Source: Ecdyonurus torrentis (taxonomy: Eukaryota > Arthropoda > Insecta > Ephemeroptera > Heptageniidae). Taken from it: a stretch of DNA of 64,000 bases. Location: contig OX439132.1 of the NCBI GenBank assembly GCA_949318235.1, forward strand, positions 11,825,624 to 11,889,623, read 5' to 3'. The notes beneath the pieces are model-generated. The model searched no databases. It was not told where the DNA came from and was given only the letters and a program-made list of their open reading frames with translations. The position numbers and the translations under genes were made by a program. Below, piece after piece: positions 14,735-28,195 of the stretch; the first letter of the stretch is position 1, and each line of letters begins with the position of its first letter.

Positions 14735-15170
14735 AATATGGATGAACAAATATGTAAAACTGCTTAAAGTTGAGTTTACAGTAGTCTGAAACTAAATATA
14801 GAAAGAGATGAATGTAACCATCCGATTTATTTAATGTCCTATTAAGGAATAGTATTAAATAATTGCGTATAAAAAATGAAAATTCTGTTTAATCTCTCTA
14901 TAAAGAATAGTAATAATTCTTTATATAGCCCATACATGAATATTTATTTTAATTGTTTTTAAATTTCAAATGGATGTAAAAATGTGTGTAAAAATACTTA
15001 AAAGTTGAATTTACAGAACTTAGAAATTAAATTTAAAATGATGTATGTAATTCCACTTGCTATTGCCTATTAGTTTGCTGTATCATTGAATAATAATATT
15101 TAAAAATACATACGGGCTAGATTAAAGTATTTGTTAATATATACAAGCAAAATTCTGTTCCATCTCATCA
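14735..15170 (+). repeat. Diverged ~230-bp tandem duplication
   Basis: Blocks such as AAAGTTGAGTTTACAG / AAAGTTGAATTTACAG, CTATTAAGGAATAGTATT / CTATTAGTTTGCTGTATC and AAATTCTGTTTAATCTC / AAATTCTGTTCCATCTC recur in the same order, offset by about 230 bp. Similarity is moderate. Confidence 0.4.
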
Positions 15171-15954
15171 TAAAACTAAAATAAATTCAGTAATTATTGT
15201 AAGAGATTGGATAACTGAAACAATTATTATTAATTTGATGTAAGTGATGATACGAAAGTGTTATTAATCGAACAACAGCATACTTTATTACAAAATAAAT
15301 GTTAATTAATGAATAAATTGTAAAGTAACAGTGTATTTTGTAAAAATTAAAAATAACGTGTATAAAGGTATCATGCTCATTAATTTTAATTAGGCCATAG
15401 TAGATTAAATTATTCAAGTATATATCTTATAATACAAAATTATATCATTTCAAAATTAATCATAAGATAATAAAATTTAAGTTTTTTTTTTTTTTTTTTT
15501 TTTTTTTTTGCATACTACGAATTATTAGAAGAAAACTTGTAATAAATGATCCTTGCAGTGATCTAATGTTAAATATTTAGCACAAGTGAATTCATAACAG
15601 AATGTAATGCTTGTTTTCATTATAAGTATAACAAAAAAAGAAAGAAAAAAAAGTGTAAATGAGTAGCTTAAATTTGCATTATGGTATAAGCTTTTTGTGA
15701 AATGAAGGAACAAAAATGTTTATATTTAGATATTATACTTTTAGCTGTGATATTTTAAAGAAAATTTCAACAAATTAGAATTTATAAAATAAATAAAAAT
15801 AAACACCTATAATATGCTCTAATTACTATGAAAATATATAAATAAATCAACTTACCTATTTTATATAATTTAAAATAATAATCCACAAATATGTACACTA
15901 CAACATAAATGAAATCACACTTACACCAACACTAAAAAAAAAGTTCATCCGGCG

Positions 15955-16215
15955 TACTTTATATATATTTAAATATTACGTAGAGCTATCTATGTATGTG
16001 TACCTCAGTCGAGCAGAGAGTGAATGCCAATGATGCGCTCTTGCTTTCTCTCTCGCGCCGCGAGATCTGTGGGTCACTATGTCCCAGTCATACTCCTCAC
16101 CTCAACTTTTGCTGACTTCTTATTACCGTCCGCCACTCTTGCTGCTCCTGCTAAATCACGCCTACACCACTTACATATACATATGATGATGATGATGGCT
16201 TTTACTTACTCATGA
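15955..16215. promoter_or_regulatory. GC-richer island, possible promoter
   Basis: This patch stands out in an AT-rich desert. It contains TATATATATTTAAATATT (about 15960-15977), an initiator-like CTCAGTC at 16004-16010 and CpG-containing sequence to about 16160. TATA-to-initiator spacing (about 40-45 bp) is longer than usual. A 63-codon open frame (16024-16215, +) has no family I recognise and may be chance. Splice-donor-like GTAAGT sequences occur on the minus strand at its right edge. Confidence 0.2.
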
Positions 16216-16461
16216 CCTTTATACTTACCAGGAAATAATAAATATCTGCTTTTTTAACTTCTCTCTTTTTTATTTTACGTAATGCTACTGAATTATATTT
16301 TAAACAAGGTACGTGTGTGTATGCTTTTCTTTTTTTTTTAATTCATAGTTTATAACTTTTATTTATGACATTTTTTTATTTATAGTTTTTTATTTAATCT
16401 TTTGTTATGCCAAAAATTGTTGCAATAAGACACAGATCGTCTTATAGGAGTAAAGGGTATT

Positions 16462-16464
<3 letters not shown>

Positions 16465-16519
<55 letters not shown>
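16465..16519. repeat. (GA)n microsatellite, 55 bp
   Basis: Pure GA tract 250 bp to the right of the GC-richer patch at 16.0 kb. Such tracts can bind GAGA-type factors or form triplex DNA. Confidence 0.95.
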
Positions 16520-16520
<1 letters not shown>

Positions 16521-16771
16521 ATCTAGAAGCAGAAATTATTTCATTCTTGCATAAATTACTACTATACATATAATGCTTGCTAATTATACTGTTTCAATGT
16601 ATTTCCATGTACTTTACTGTTTTACAGATTTCCCATTTATTAAAACTATTTAAACCATACTATCCACTTAGAAAAAAAAGGCAAAAAATTTAAAATACTA
16701 TAAATATATGCTGAATATTTTTTTATATAATTTAACAGTAAAGTTTCTTCTTCAATTTGCGTTCAAAACGT

Positions 16772-16775
<4 letters not shown>

Positions 16776-16846
<71 letters not shown>
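16776..16846. repeat. (AT)n microsatellite, ~71 bp
   Basis: Pure AT dinucleotide tract; both-strand Tyr-Ile open frames across it are artefacts. Confidence 0.95.
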
Positions 16847-16847
<1 letters not shown>

Positions 16848-18413
16848 CAAAACTTATGCAAGAGAATTGCGTGTAAACCACATCACCCAGGCATGACCTG
16901 CACTTCAACTTACATAACACGATAATTATCAGATGCCTGATGAGAAGATTTTGTAGCTAACATTGAAACTTGGTAATAGCTTTGTACTCTCTTTTAATTA
17001 CATTTCATATCAACCCTGAAATTTAGCTTTAAAATATTATTATTATTAGTTTTTTCAATTATAAACTATAATTATAGATGTTTTTCTGCTTATTTGACTT
17101 TCAATACTTTTTAATGATCTCTTTGGCTTTGTTTTAAATTTCTTAACTTTTTAATCTTTTTTTTTTCTTTTGCTATAAATAATTTCTATAAAAATTTGCA
17201 TAAATCTAGCATAAAGAACTATAGTCAAATTAGTCCCGTAACCTGTAGGCTATAACCTTTATAAAATTAAGTTTGATGACAGAAAAATAGATAATAGAAT
17301 ACAATTAACGTAAAAAAACGCTAATAAATATTAACGACATTGAAAATTTTGACATTTTTGATATATCGATTAATTTTATTCATCAATTAATTAATTCTCA
17401 TAGTTTTGTTCAAGGTTAGACAATATAATTTCAACACATAAAATACAATTGACACATTGCGTGTTTAAAGAAAAGATTTATATTTTATTAAACATTAAGT
17501 CATATAAATTTGGTTAAAGTTTTGACGTCATAAAAAATACCTCGCTAAATTTCAAGCATTTAAGTCTCTCATAAGTAATTTCAACGCACGATTATGTACA
17601 ATAATAAAATATAATCTTGAAATAATGAGTAAATAATTTGAACAAATTTGCGTATAAACAAACATATTATTTACTAATTTAAAAAGTAAATAATATTATT
17701 ATAATTATATATTATTTGGAGAAGGTTAACAGAAGTAATAAAAGTATAATATATATTTTAAAAAACAATTACTAAACTTTTAATTAAAAAAAAATCTTCT
17801 TCATCATGCAGCTAGTGTCCCCTAGAATTACTATGGAGAACCACATTAATATAGTGTTCTCCAGCGTTCTCCAGTTTCCGCGGTAAATTTAAAAAAATAT
17901 GTAAAATTACATATAATAACGGTACTCTGTGAATCATGTATAGAGTTGTGACAAAAAGTGGTCACTTCTTCTTCGATTGATTTGTAAGTACAAGATCAGA
18001 CTGACCTAGCTATAACGTTACACTGTCATCAATGAACATACAATATAATGAGACAAGAACTGGAAAAAACAGTAATTTGTAAAGTTTTATGTCTCTCAAT
18101 TGTTTAATTAACTTCACTTTTTGAATTGTATTCTACTAAATATTCGGAAATGATAGTATCTTTTATTTGATGTAAAAAATAATGGCATATACATAAACAT
18201 AATTGTACAATTATTTTATTTAAATTTAAATACTTTACAATTTTTAATAAAATTATACGTTTACTGATTTAGATTTTTGTAAAAAAAAAACGAATAAAAT
18301 AAAGTATAGATTTAAATTCAATATTATGAAATGGATTATCAATATACTAATATCAAATTTGTAAATAAGCTCAAAGAAAATAAGTCATGAATAATAAGAA
18401 ATAAAAAAATTAT

Positions 18414-18430
18414 TGACCCAGGCAGTTCAT
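18414..18430 (+). repeat. Dispersed 16-mer motif, copy 2
   Basis: TGACCCAGGCAGTTCAT with upstream AATAAGAAATAAA, resembling the flank of the copy at 322. Confidence 0.5.
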
Positions 18431-19538
18431 AATATAGTAACATGAATTATTGAAAATTTGAATTGTTTAGCTGAATAAATAAATGATTTAATTGAAAATT
18501 TAAAAATATTTTACTTTACAACCCAACAGGAATTTCATAGAACTGCAGGAAAAATTGTATAATATATATTATGTATATATCAAAATATAAATATTATTTA
18601 TATAAACAATACATATTATTAATTATTATATACTATACATACTACATACGTTGTTTTTTGTATTTTTTTTTTTTTGTATGTACTATTCACAATCTTAAGC
18701 CCAATAAAGAACTATTATTATTATTATTATTATATACTGTATGTACATAGCAAGCAAAGTTTAAAATACTTCATAACTAATAACCCCAAATATACAATTT
18801 AATTTCCTGCTGTTTACTAATTTTTTGTTTTTCTTATTAATGCATTATTTCAATTACATAATATTACTATTTCTTTTCTTGCATTTATATTAAGAATTTT
18901 ACTTTTATATTTTATATTTACACATAAAAATTCATAGACGGTTCTATAACCTCCTTGGAAAACATTTTTTCTTACTTACAAGTTAGAGAAGTTAGTTAAG
19001 TGTGACATATTACATTAATATTTCTAATTCTTTGAATATATATTTTTTTCTGCAATCTTGTTAAAGAATAAAGTACCATGAACGCAGTACATTTTTTTTT
19101 ACTCCTCTTTATAGTCTTATACTATGCGTATTTAAATATTATTTCCGTAATAATTACACTCATAACAACAATAATAAAAACACTGAATACCGGTTTAACA
19201 ATTATAATCATATAAAGAATGCTTCCAATTTAAGATTTTTTTTTTTTTTTTTTTAATATATATTATAATTTAAATTTTTTGGCACATTTATTCTTATATA
19301 TATATTTTTTATATATAATACAAAAAAAAATGAAGTATAAAGTAGCCATTATTTAAGACTTAATTCGTTGATAAATCTACGCTTATTAGAGCAAAATTAT
19401 TTTATCCAGAAAGGTTACAGTAAAGTTTAAATGTTTATACATACTAAACCCTATACGTGTATATGTGTAATATTTCATGCAGAATTTTTAATCTTTAATG
19501 TTGCATCTATTGTAGGAAGTATAGATTTACAATAATTG

Positions 19539-19541
<3 letters not shown>

Positions 19542-19630
<89 letters not shown>
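19542..19630. repeat. (GA)n microsatellite, 89 bp
   Basis: Pure GA tract in the gene-poor left part. Confidence 0.95.
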
Positions 19631-19633
<3 letters not shown>

Positions 19634-21057
19634 CTAATTATTATTGTATTATGTTCTATATCAATGATTTTTTTTTTCAAGTTAACATGCCATGGATAAT
19701 TTATTAAAGATATTATGTATGTACAGACGAAGTTTCAACTTACGTATTGCAATATTATATCAATAAAATAATGTTTTGAAATTACCTTTTTTAATTGCCA
19801 ATTCCATTGTAAATTTCAATGACATAATAAATACAAATTTATGTGAAAATATTTGAAACACAAATTCTTTTATTGCTTGGTTATATATTATATTAAGATT
19901 TTTTTAAATCAAAATTCAACTCTGACAAAAGTTCAAATTATGATACACTGTATTCAAATTGAATTCTGGCAATTTGAATTCTGACAAAACAGACTTAACG
20001 GTAACCTGCGGCTGAATTAAACTAACGTAATTAAGTAATATGAAATATAAATTTTATTAATTACCAGTATGGTAATTGCATCTTTTTCATATAATATAGC
20101 AAGAAAGGCTTGAATAATATGATTTATTAAATTTCAACAATGAATATCATATTACACCGATATAACGGATACAAGAATCAATATATCTGAAAACAGTAAA
20201 TATATTTAACTTTTTTTTATTGTATTTAGTACTTAACACCATTACAATTTTTATTTAATAAAGCTCTAATATTATCTCATTACAAAAATATTTTATCAGC
20301 AGATGTGAAAATAATTCATGGATAGAAAAATGAAACGATCAAACAACATGAAACGATCAAGTATTTAAAACAGTTAAAAGTATATATTATTAAAATACAA
20401 TAATGCACTGTGTTTTGTAAACAAGTAGCTTAATTACTCTTAAAATTATTTCCCACGAACCAATCTATTTTTTTGTTATTTGAGAACGTCGAAGTAAATA
20501 AATATCTATTGTAGACTTGTGTAAACTAAAATAGTTCTCTGTAACACTTGAATGAATCAAATGAAGCCTGTAATTTTTTTTATTGACTACGCTTCATTTC
20601 ATACAATTACTCTGCTTCACTTTTTTTTTTTAGTCATTATTAAATATTTTTAGGAATTGATAAATTTAATTTTTTTTAGAGTATAACCAAACATAAGTGT
20701 AAATAAGTAAAATACAGTTTTATTTTAAATTATTATTTTTAATATAGCGTTATTAAATATTAAAAATAAATTTTTTAACAAAAGTTTTTTTTTAAATCGA
20801 ACACAAATTAAAATTTAATTATGCATTCACTAACAACAAAGTAATGAAAATATTCTAAATATATGTCGCATTAATCAGGCTGTGAAAACAAAAATATTCG
20901 TATATATTTAACTTAAAAGCATTTCAAGTAATTATCGAACTTATTATTAATGAGTTGAGATATAACTCAGTTTATTATTATGAGTTAAGTTACGTTAATG
21001 AAGAAAATGCAAATATTGACGAACACTCGCTTGATTGAACAAAAATGATCTGATCAT

Positions 21058-21058
<1 letters not shown>

Positions 21059-21098
<40 letters not shown>
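21059..21098. repeat. Poly-T run, 40 bp
   Basis: The longest homopolymer in the window. Other runs of about 23-37 bp are at 8123-8149, 9496-9525, 13773-13809, 15482-15509, 31962-31990 and 35271-35298. Some may be remnants of retroposon tails, but no matching bodies are visible. Confidence 0.9.
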
Positions 21099-21102
<4 letters not shown>

Positions 21103-21807
21103 CAAACCATGACATTGAATAACAGATAGAGTGTTTATTTCTTTTTTTTACAATTTTATTAAATTAATAAACTGGAGTAAAATATACATAAAAAAATTAT
21201 TCTGCTAATGCTATTTGTTTGTTTTTTCCATCGATATGTTTTTGTTCTTTTTCTTTTTCCATTGGAAAAGTACTGTTTTTAGAAAAGCAAAATAAACAAG
21301 AATATTATATTTACATGAATTAAAGTAATAAAACTCAAGACTTGTGTTTTGTTTCAAATCAAAGTTTTCTCAGTTTATAATAATGTTAAATAATAATAAA
21401 AATAAATAATCAAACAAGCAACGTCATTAAAAAATTGTTAAAAATAATTTACAGTATCAAATGTTTAAATTACAATACGACGCAAGTTAAATTTGCAGTT
21501 GATAGCAGTTATAAAATAAATTAACAATTATTGCTAATATCCAAATTATTATGAATTATCTTTATTAGTATCAAATTTTTTTTGAAAGCTCAAATATATA
21601 AACATAAATAAATAAGGTAACAAAAAGACTGGAAAAAATGCGTTACAAAAAATAACGCTTACAAAATTAAAGGAAATCTAATCAATGCTTAATTTTGGGC
21701 ACGACAACTATTTTTTTTTAAGATATATACACGAGTTTTGTAAATATACAACAATGACACAAATTTCAAGATATTAATTACCAGTGTCATTCTATTAAAA
21801 TAATAAA

Positions 21808-22320
21808 TTAACTCCTATTCAGGAAATGCTAGATGCTTGTTGCTTGTTATCAATTAAACAAAAAATAGCATTACAAGTCTTGTTGTTGGTTCATAAAATA
21901 GTTAATCAAAAGTGTCCTAAGTATTTAAGCAACGATGTAAAATTTAACAATGAAATTCATAAATATAATACAAGGATATCAAACAATATTCATATAGGAG
22001 GTAAACAAAACAGTAAATTTTATCAGAGATCAATAATGGTTAATGGTTTCAAATTGTTCAATACGCTGCCTAGAAGTACTAAAAATATTGAAAATGAAAA
22101 ATGTTTTAAACGAGAATGCGTCATATTTGTTAAAAAAATGTATAGAAAGAAAAAATATCAAAACTAAATAACGTGTACGTTTTACTATGTTTTTAATTTA
22201 AACTATGTGCAAATATTATTAAATTATAATTTTTATTTATGTATGAAGTGGATGTAAAACATGTTTGTATTAGAAATTTATTTCTAAATAAAATATTCTA
22301 TTCTATTCTATTCTATTCTA
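21808..22320 (+). mobile_element. 3' tail of a non-LTR retrotransposon (5'-truncated)
   Basis: An open frame at 21826-22167 gives a 113-residue fragment that resembles the region after the palm domain in Jockey/CR1-type reverse transcriptases. It has a helical ALQVLLLVHKIVNQKCPKYLS block, then an HKYNTR motif and GFKLFNTLPR. About 150 bp of 3' UTR follow, ending in AAATAAAATA and four TTCTA units at 22297-22320. Such short tandem tails are typical 3' ends of this class. The element lacks its 5' part, so it is a dead copy. Family placement is by eye. Confidence 0.72.
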
Positions 22321-22324
22321 TCTT

Positions 22325-23763
22325 CGTGGGAAGCATAAATTATGTAATTTTATGCTATATTTATATCATAAAAGTTAATGTTTTTGAAAAACACCAATTA
22401 TGCTGCACAACAAATTGTGCTGCTTAATTTTATTATTAAAGACAAGGGACGGTTTTTGAGGGGTTTCGTTACATATACTTTTCTTTGGCTAAATCATTAA
22501 ACGAAATCGTCATACACCTGATAGTGCAGTATTAAGTAAAAACGTTCGAAAAAGTTAATCTAATTTTCATTTTAAAATCTCATTTACTCAATGAAAATAA
22601 TGTCTAAAATGGCGACATTAAAAAATGTTTGAACAAACATATTTCCGAAATTCTCCGTGAGATATGTGAAAAAACCGACTCTAGCAAACAATATTAGATT
22701 TAGAATGCTTCGGTTTAATGTGAATAGAAACCGTTCGAAAGTCGGAAAGAATAAATATTTTAAAGTTCTGCAAAACCAGAAATACCGACATTTTTTTGAA
22801 ATCGTTTGCGGCATTTCAATAGTTTGATGCGCATTTGATGCTCATTTTTTTCTAATGTTCAGCTGTGCAATTAATGGAAATTTGGCAACATTGCACAAGA
22901 GCAGCTGAATGAGCTGAAGAAAATAATAAAAATGTGATCGTGTAGTCATGGGAAAGTCATATTTCACTGATTTATACTAAAATAACGTATTCATGAATAT
23001 TTGGCAAAAGTGTAAATGCATATGGGTGACAAAATAATTTTGAAACATCAATCGCGCGACGATTGCTGATTGCGAATCTCGGTGACAGAGTGTCACGCAA
23101 AGATCAGATAAGTACCTAGCATTTTTTATAAGATCGTGATTCTTTGTGTTGAAATATCGACATTCTGGATTTCAGGGACTGTTCAGGGAGAGTTGGACTG
23201 GACATAATCTGAACGGTTTGTGTTCAGGGAGCGAGAAACATCGCGCCGGCTGGTTTTGTTTGTGTAAGTCGACGGCGGTCGCGAGAGTGCCGGTATACAT
23301 ATATGTGATGAGAGTTCGGCGTTCGGCGCTTTATTGCATGTTTTCAGTATTGTATTTGCTGTATATATAATAAATATAAGTCTACGCATCTATTTGTATG
23401 TTTATATTTAATATATTTAATGAATTTTACGTGCTAAATATCATTCATAACAAACATAAACAACACTTATTGTGCGATGTTGCCAAATGTTGCACCATGG
23501 CCAAATTTTGTCAAAAGAGCGCCAAAGAGATAATTTTATTTTTATTTATTTTTTTAATTGTTAATTTTTAACTATGATTTTTTTAAACATTTTTCTGGTC
23601 TTCTGTAAGGCAATATTAGGCATATTAATCAAGTTTTGATAAGTTTTAACATACTTGAGCAAAAAGCGTCCCTTGTCTTTAAATATAGCATAATTATGTT
23701 GTTATAAATAAATGCTGCTGAAATTTAACTAACATAATTATTATGTATTTATTTTCATTTGTG
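22325..23763 (-). mobile_element. CACGGA-type MITE (copy 3), split by a TTAA-flanked element
   Basis: Both ends match the MITE at 31999-32209: the left end (22325-22355) and the reverse complement of the right end (23728-23763) share the CATAATAATTATG core and the CAGCACAATTTGTT block. Removing the internal 1,239-bp element and one TTAA copy leaves about 196 bp, close to the 211 bp of the intact copy. The left end directly abuts the (TTCTA)n tail of the retrotransposon fragment. Terminal repeats are imperfect, as expected for an old copy. Confidence 0.7.
22440..23678. mobile_element. 1.24-kb DNA element with TTAA target duplication (piggyBac-like ends)
   Basis: Starts AGACAAGGGACGG and ends with the complement of AGACAAGGGACGC; the inverted ends match over about 19 bp with one mismatch. 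TTAA flanks both sides (22436-22439 and 23679-23682), the target site of piggyBac-type transposons. No transposase frame is visible, so it is non-autonomous. Inside lies a second inverted pair, ATTTGGCAACATTGCACAA (about 22880-22898) against its near-complement at 23472-23490, enclosing a GC-richer block (23040-23340) that may be unrelated inserted DNA. Confidence 0.75.
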
Positions 23764-26700
23764 TCATTTAAAAATTAAAAGTTGAAATATATTTTTAACT
23801 AAATTAATACATTTTGAAAAGTCTTTAGCATCGACCTTTTAATAATAATAAGAATAAATAAGGTAATAAAATATATTCCAATATATAGACATTGAAATTT
23901 ACAATTTGATTAAAAAAATAATAAATAAAATATTTAATATGACTGGAGGTCAAGGTATTAATATTACTAAAAGTAATAAAACTGAAGTGGTCCAGGAGCA
24001 TTTTTTTAATTTTATTTATCATTAATCCTGTGAAGGTAATGTAAGTTTTATTTCATCACGAAATTTTCATGTTACGTAATACTGTATTATATATTGTACT
24101 AATATATTTTTTTAATAATATCATGAATAAAATTGAACTTTATTGTAGTGTAAATAAAACCAACATGCATGCGTGATTCAGAACAATGGAAATTGGATTG
24201 AAATATTTAAAGTTGGAAAATTATATGTACGTATTATAATAATGAAGTTGTCAATCATACAGTTTGTGAGCATGAGAACTGGTGAAGTATAAATATATAA
24301 GGGGAAACAAATATTAGAAAATAATTGAAAATATATTGACAGCTCAAACTGCATAGCTTAAAATTTTACGGATAATATAAAAGAAATGCTTACAGAATTA
24401 GTGATTGTGAAGTGAATGTCTGTTTGCAGCATGTATTTTAAAATATAGTACAAGATTTTACTATAGATATATACCTTACATGTCTTTGCAGAGTTAGAAC
24501 ATATATAAGAACATTATCAACATTATCAACCATCAAAATAGACATACAATAGAGCTATTTTATAATTTCCTGACGTGAAAAATGTAATTAAATTTTGAAT
24601 TGGCAGTATATTAATATTTTACGACTTTTATTGGGCAAAATCAAGTAAAATTTATATACCCGAAATGTTAATCCCTCACTTGGTCTCAACTGTTTTGGAG
24701 TACAGTATTAAACCCGCTGTACTTTTGTATCTGTCCATGAATGATTTTTCTATATTATAATTATTTGATTTTTTTGGCTCCAAAGTCGAGTGGGGGGCTG
24801 ACGTGTGCACCGTAGCACTGTATAGCCAAGATGCACGCACCCTGTCACCATCCAAAACATTGAGACTATTATTATTACATTTATTACTATTTATTTTGCC
24901 TGATTACGCAATTCAATCGTAATGAATCATTACTAATGATATACATATAATAACAATTGTTTAAATAAGTAAATATTTAAAAATCTGTGGTTATTATTTT
25001 TAGGTTTTCTTGTTTCTTATATTCCGTGAGTATTTTGAATACAAATTGATGCTGATTAAATGAATAGTATGAATTTAAATTATGAACTGAGCAAATGATC
25101 AAATTAGTAGTTCAATGCGAGCCTAAAAGATGCAAAAAAGGAGGAGCAGGCTTTTTGGTAAAATTAGCAGAATGTCTTAAAAAAAAACAACAAAAACAAC
25201 AACTTAGTTACTTTAGCATTTTTTGCAAATGAAGCCAATGAAAAATTAAACTTTTATAACATTTTAATTACAGGAAAATTTATTACTGAAAAAAATTGAT
25301 AAAAAAAAATGGTGTACAAGCTATATTTTTAAATTATACGCAGCCTAATTAAATTTATATCTTACAAAATGAAACTAGATTATTACGGTATCAGCGTTTA
25401 TTAACAAATCACAGATGAAATATATATATAGACAGTGGATTGATTTGTTTTTATCCCGCAGAGAGTAGAATAAAGAAACAATCATTCAGCGATTTGTGTT
25501 AATAAAACAAATTCTTTTTGTTTGTAAATATGGTATAGTTCTATACATTGTGTTGGATTATTGCTTCAATTAAAAATCAGATACTTGATTAAAAAAAAAA
25601 TGGAGAGCAAAATTATTGTAAATAACTATTACCTCAATAATTTTAACTATTATCTCATTCTATAATTGAAATCAGATGCTTAAAGAACTAGTTCAATAAA
25701 ATGAAGAACATAAACATTTAGAGAAAAGTAATTTGGCTATATCACTATTTATGACATAGAAAAATTTGTACAAATAAAATTAATTTAATTGATACTCATG
25801 TACTTTTGCTAATTATATAGATTTAATAATTGACAGAGTATGACTTATGTATATAGGAAAAGTATTATACAAAAGAGACCAGAGTAATTGAGTCCATGGG
25901 TTTTACTGGTACATTTAAACTTATTAAATGACATTTTTAGTTTTTCCCTGATGTAAGTTTAATAGGTAGAACATAAGACACAAAAAAACACATATTAAGA
26001 GTGACATTAGCTATACTTTATAGAAGTTTTAAAAGTTCTAATGTGGTCAATGAAACATTGTTTTATATACGCATTGTTTTTAGTGTGTAAGTCTGTTGAC
26101 TATAATTTCTCAACTGTCTTAGTTGTTTGGACAAGAACCTGCTGATGTATAAATATGTTGTTTTGTATATGATTGTAGGAGATAGAAATGAACACACACA
26201 CACACTCATTTATATATATATACATAATATATATAATATACTGTTTACAAAGCATCTCATTATGCCTCGTCTTCCCCTATATAATTGTAAAAATTAAAAT
26301 GTTGACAAAATAAAGGTAACTAGCAAGTCCCTTTGTTTATAACAGTAATATTAACTCTAAAAAAACATTTTAAAAGTTTGTATTGTGTTCCATGATTACT
26401 ATTCCAGTTCTATAAAAATAAAATTCTTGTCTTTCAATAATCATTTATTTTTTTTTTTTTACAACAAGGGAAACACAATCTTATTTTCATGACCAAAATT
26501 TTAATAACGATTTGGATTTTGCATACATTGAAAATATTAAGAAGTTAAAGTGGAAAATATTGATTAAAAATTTGCATTTTTACTTTAACCGAAGAGCAAT
26601 ATTCAAATAGATTCTGCGAACATGAGCAAAAACTTTTTGTTAGATAAAAAATAGATTATTTTGAAATAATTAAATTTTTTATTGTGCCTGAGCAACATAA

Positions 26701-28140
26701 ATACAGGAAATATAGTTTTAATTTTTAATATATTATAATAATTTTTCATGACAAAAACTGAAGACAAAAACATATTTCAATGTTGTTATAATTTTGAGCA
26801 GTAATAAACAATCCACTTTTATTTTTTATATTAATCAAATATTATTTATTTACTGATATAAAAACTGAAATGAAACATTTTTATACTAATTAAAATTATA
26901 TTCGAAGCGAAATAAGTATGCTTACCACACCCAAACAGAAAGAGATATACAGTTTTAAAAAAGTAAAAGGTTCTATAGTCATAGGATGACAAATAAATAG
27001 ACACGCAATCGTCATTACAATAATATCAACTTTATATTATAAAAAGAAGAAGAAAGAAAAAAAAAAAAAAAAGGGCGTAAGATGATAAAGGAAGGAGAGA
27101 AAGAAGGAGGTAGTTCAAGAAACGTTCCAAGACACTTAGCATTGCGGGATTTATCTATTGGATGGATGACTTTGTATATATATACGTATGAGTTTGTGCC
27201 GCATTTCAGAAACTGACTTGAAAAAAAAAGTATAATATAATATATATACGCACCGACGACTAACGCAACGGAAATAGCAATTGACTAACTTACAAAAATA
27301 TTTAATAGATGCTTATAATACATATCCCTCATTTATCTTTCATATATCACACATATGATACCATGCCCTATATTTTTATATATATATATATTAAAATGTA
27401 ATACCGCTATATTGTTATAATATAAATCTATAATAATTGGATTTATTTAAAATTTTAAATCTACAACATATTGGTAAATTATTTATAAGTTATTACATGC
27501 TTGATATTTACATTAAATAATAGTAAATTTAAAAGTGTAGTAAACAGTTATTATTTATAAGATTAAAATTAAGTATAAAAAAATATTATTATGGAATGTT
27601 ATTTATTTTTATAATCAATGAATATTCCCTCCTCATTTTTTTCACTGTTAATGTTGACCGAGATGTGTATTTTTTTCTAACTTTCTTTGAAAAAAAAAAA
27701 AAGGTGTAAAAAATATTTCAGATGAATAAATTTAACTACAGGTTTACTATTATGCAGTTGTTAAAATATTTACATGAATCGCCTAAATTTTACAGTTAAA
27801 AAAGTAAAGCCATATAAATGTAATTTGTATTGTATGAAGAATAAAAAATTTACTAAAACAAATTTAGCAAGTCAAATACAAAATTTTAATTGTATCACAC
27901 ACGCAACTTTTTATATTATTTTATTAAAATGAATAAACCCCTTTTAAAGTCTATATTGCATGTTGTAAACATACAAAAATCAACTAAACTTTTTTTTTTT
28001 TTTTCAAAAGTCCTTGTGGAGTGAAATCATCTTTTTTATGATTGAATTTAAATTTCTGAATTACAATAAGAGAAATTTGAAATTTATACTTTTTTCTTTG
28101 CATTTTTTTGAATAAAGACGATTATTTATTTATTTATTTT

Positions 28141-28195
<55 letters not shown>

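Larger units (their letters stand above)
3966..15954. other. 12-kb AT-rich gene-poor DNA
   Basis: Contains simple repeats, poly-A/T runs and the possible hAT remnant at 12986. A small hairpin is at 6680-6720 (AATGGTAGAT paired with ATCTACCATT) and a 20-bp tandem pair at about 6770-6808. A slightly GC-richer spot at 10570-10680 has repeated AAGAGAAGATCG. No protein gene recognised. Confidence 0.55.
16216..21807. other. AT-rich gene-poor DNA
   Basis: Microsatellites as listed, one TGACGTCA at 17523-17530 and a GC-richer 17810-17885 segment with tandem GTTCTCCAG. No gene recognised. Confidence 0.55.

Noticed and set aside
22584..22814. Minus-strand frame as a transposase remnant
   Set aside because: Hydrophobic and AT-driven with no DDE-type or piggyBac motif visible.
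23146..23370. 74-codon frame in the GC-rich block at 23.2 kb
   Set aside because: No recognisable motif; it lies in the interior of the TTAA-flanked element and overlaps another open frame on the opposite strand, as expected from GC-rich DNA with few stops.
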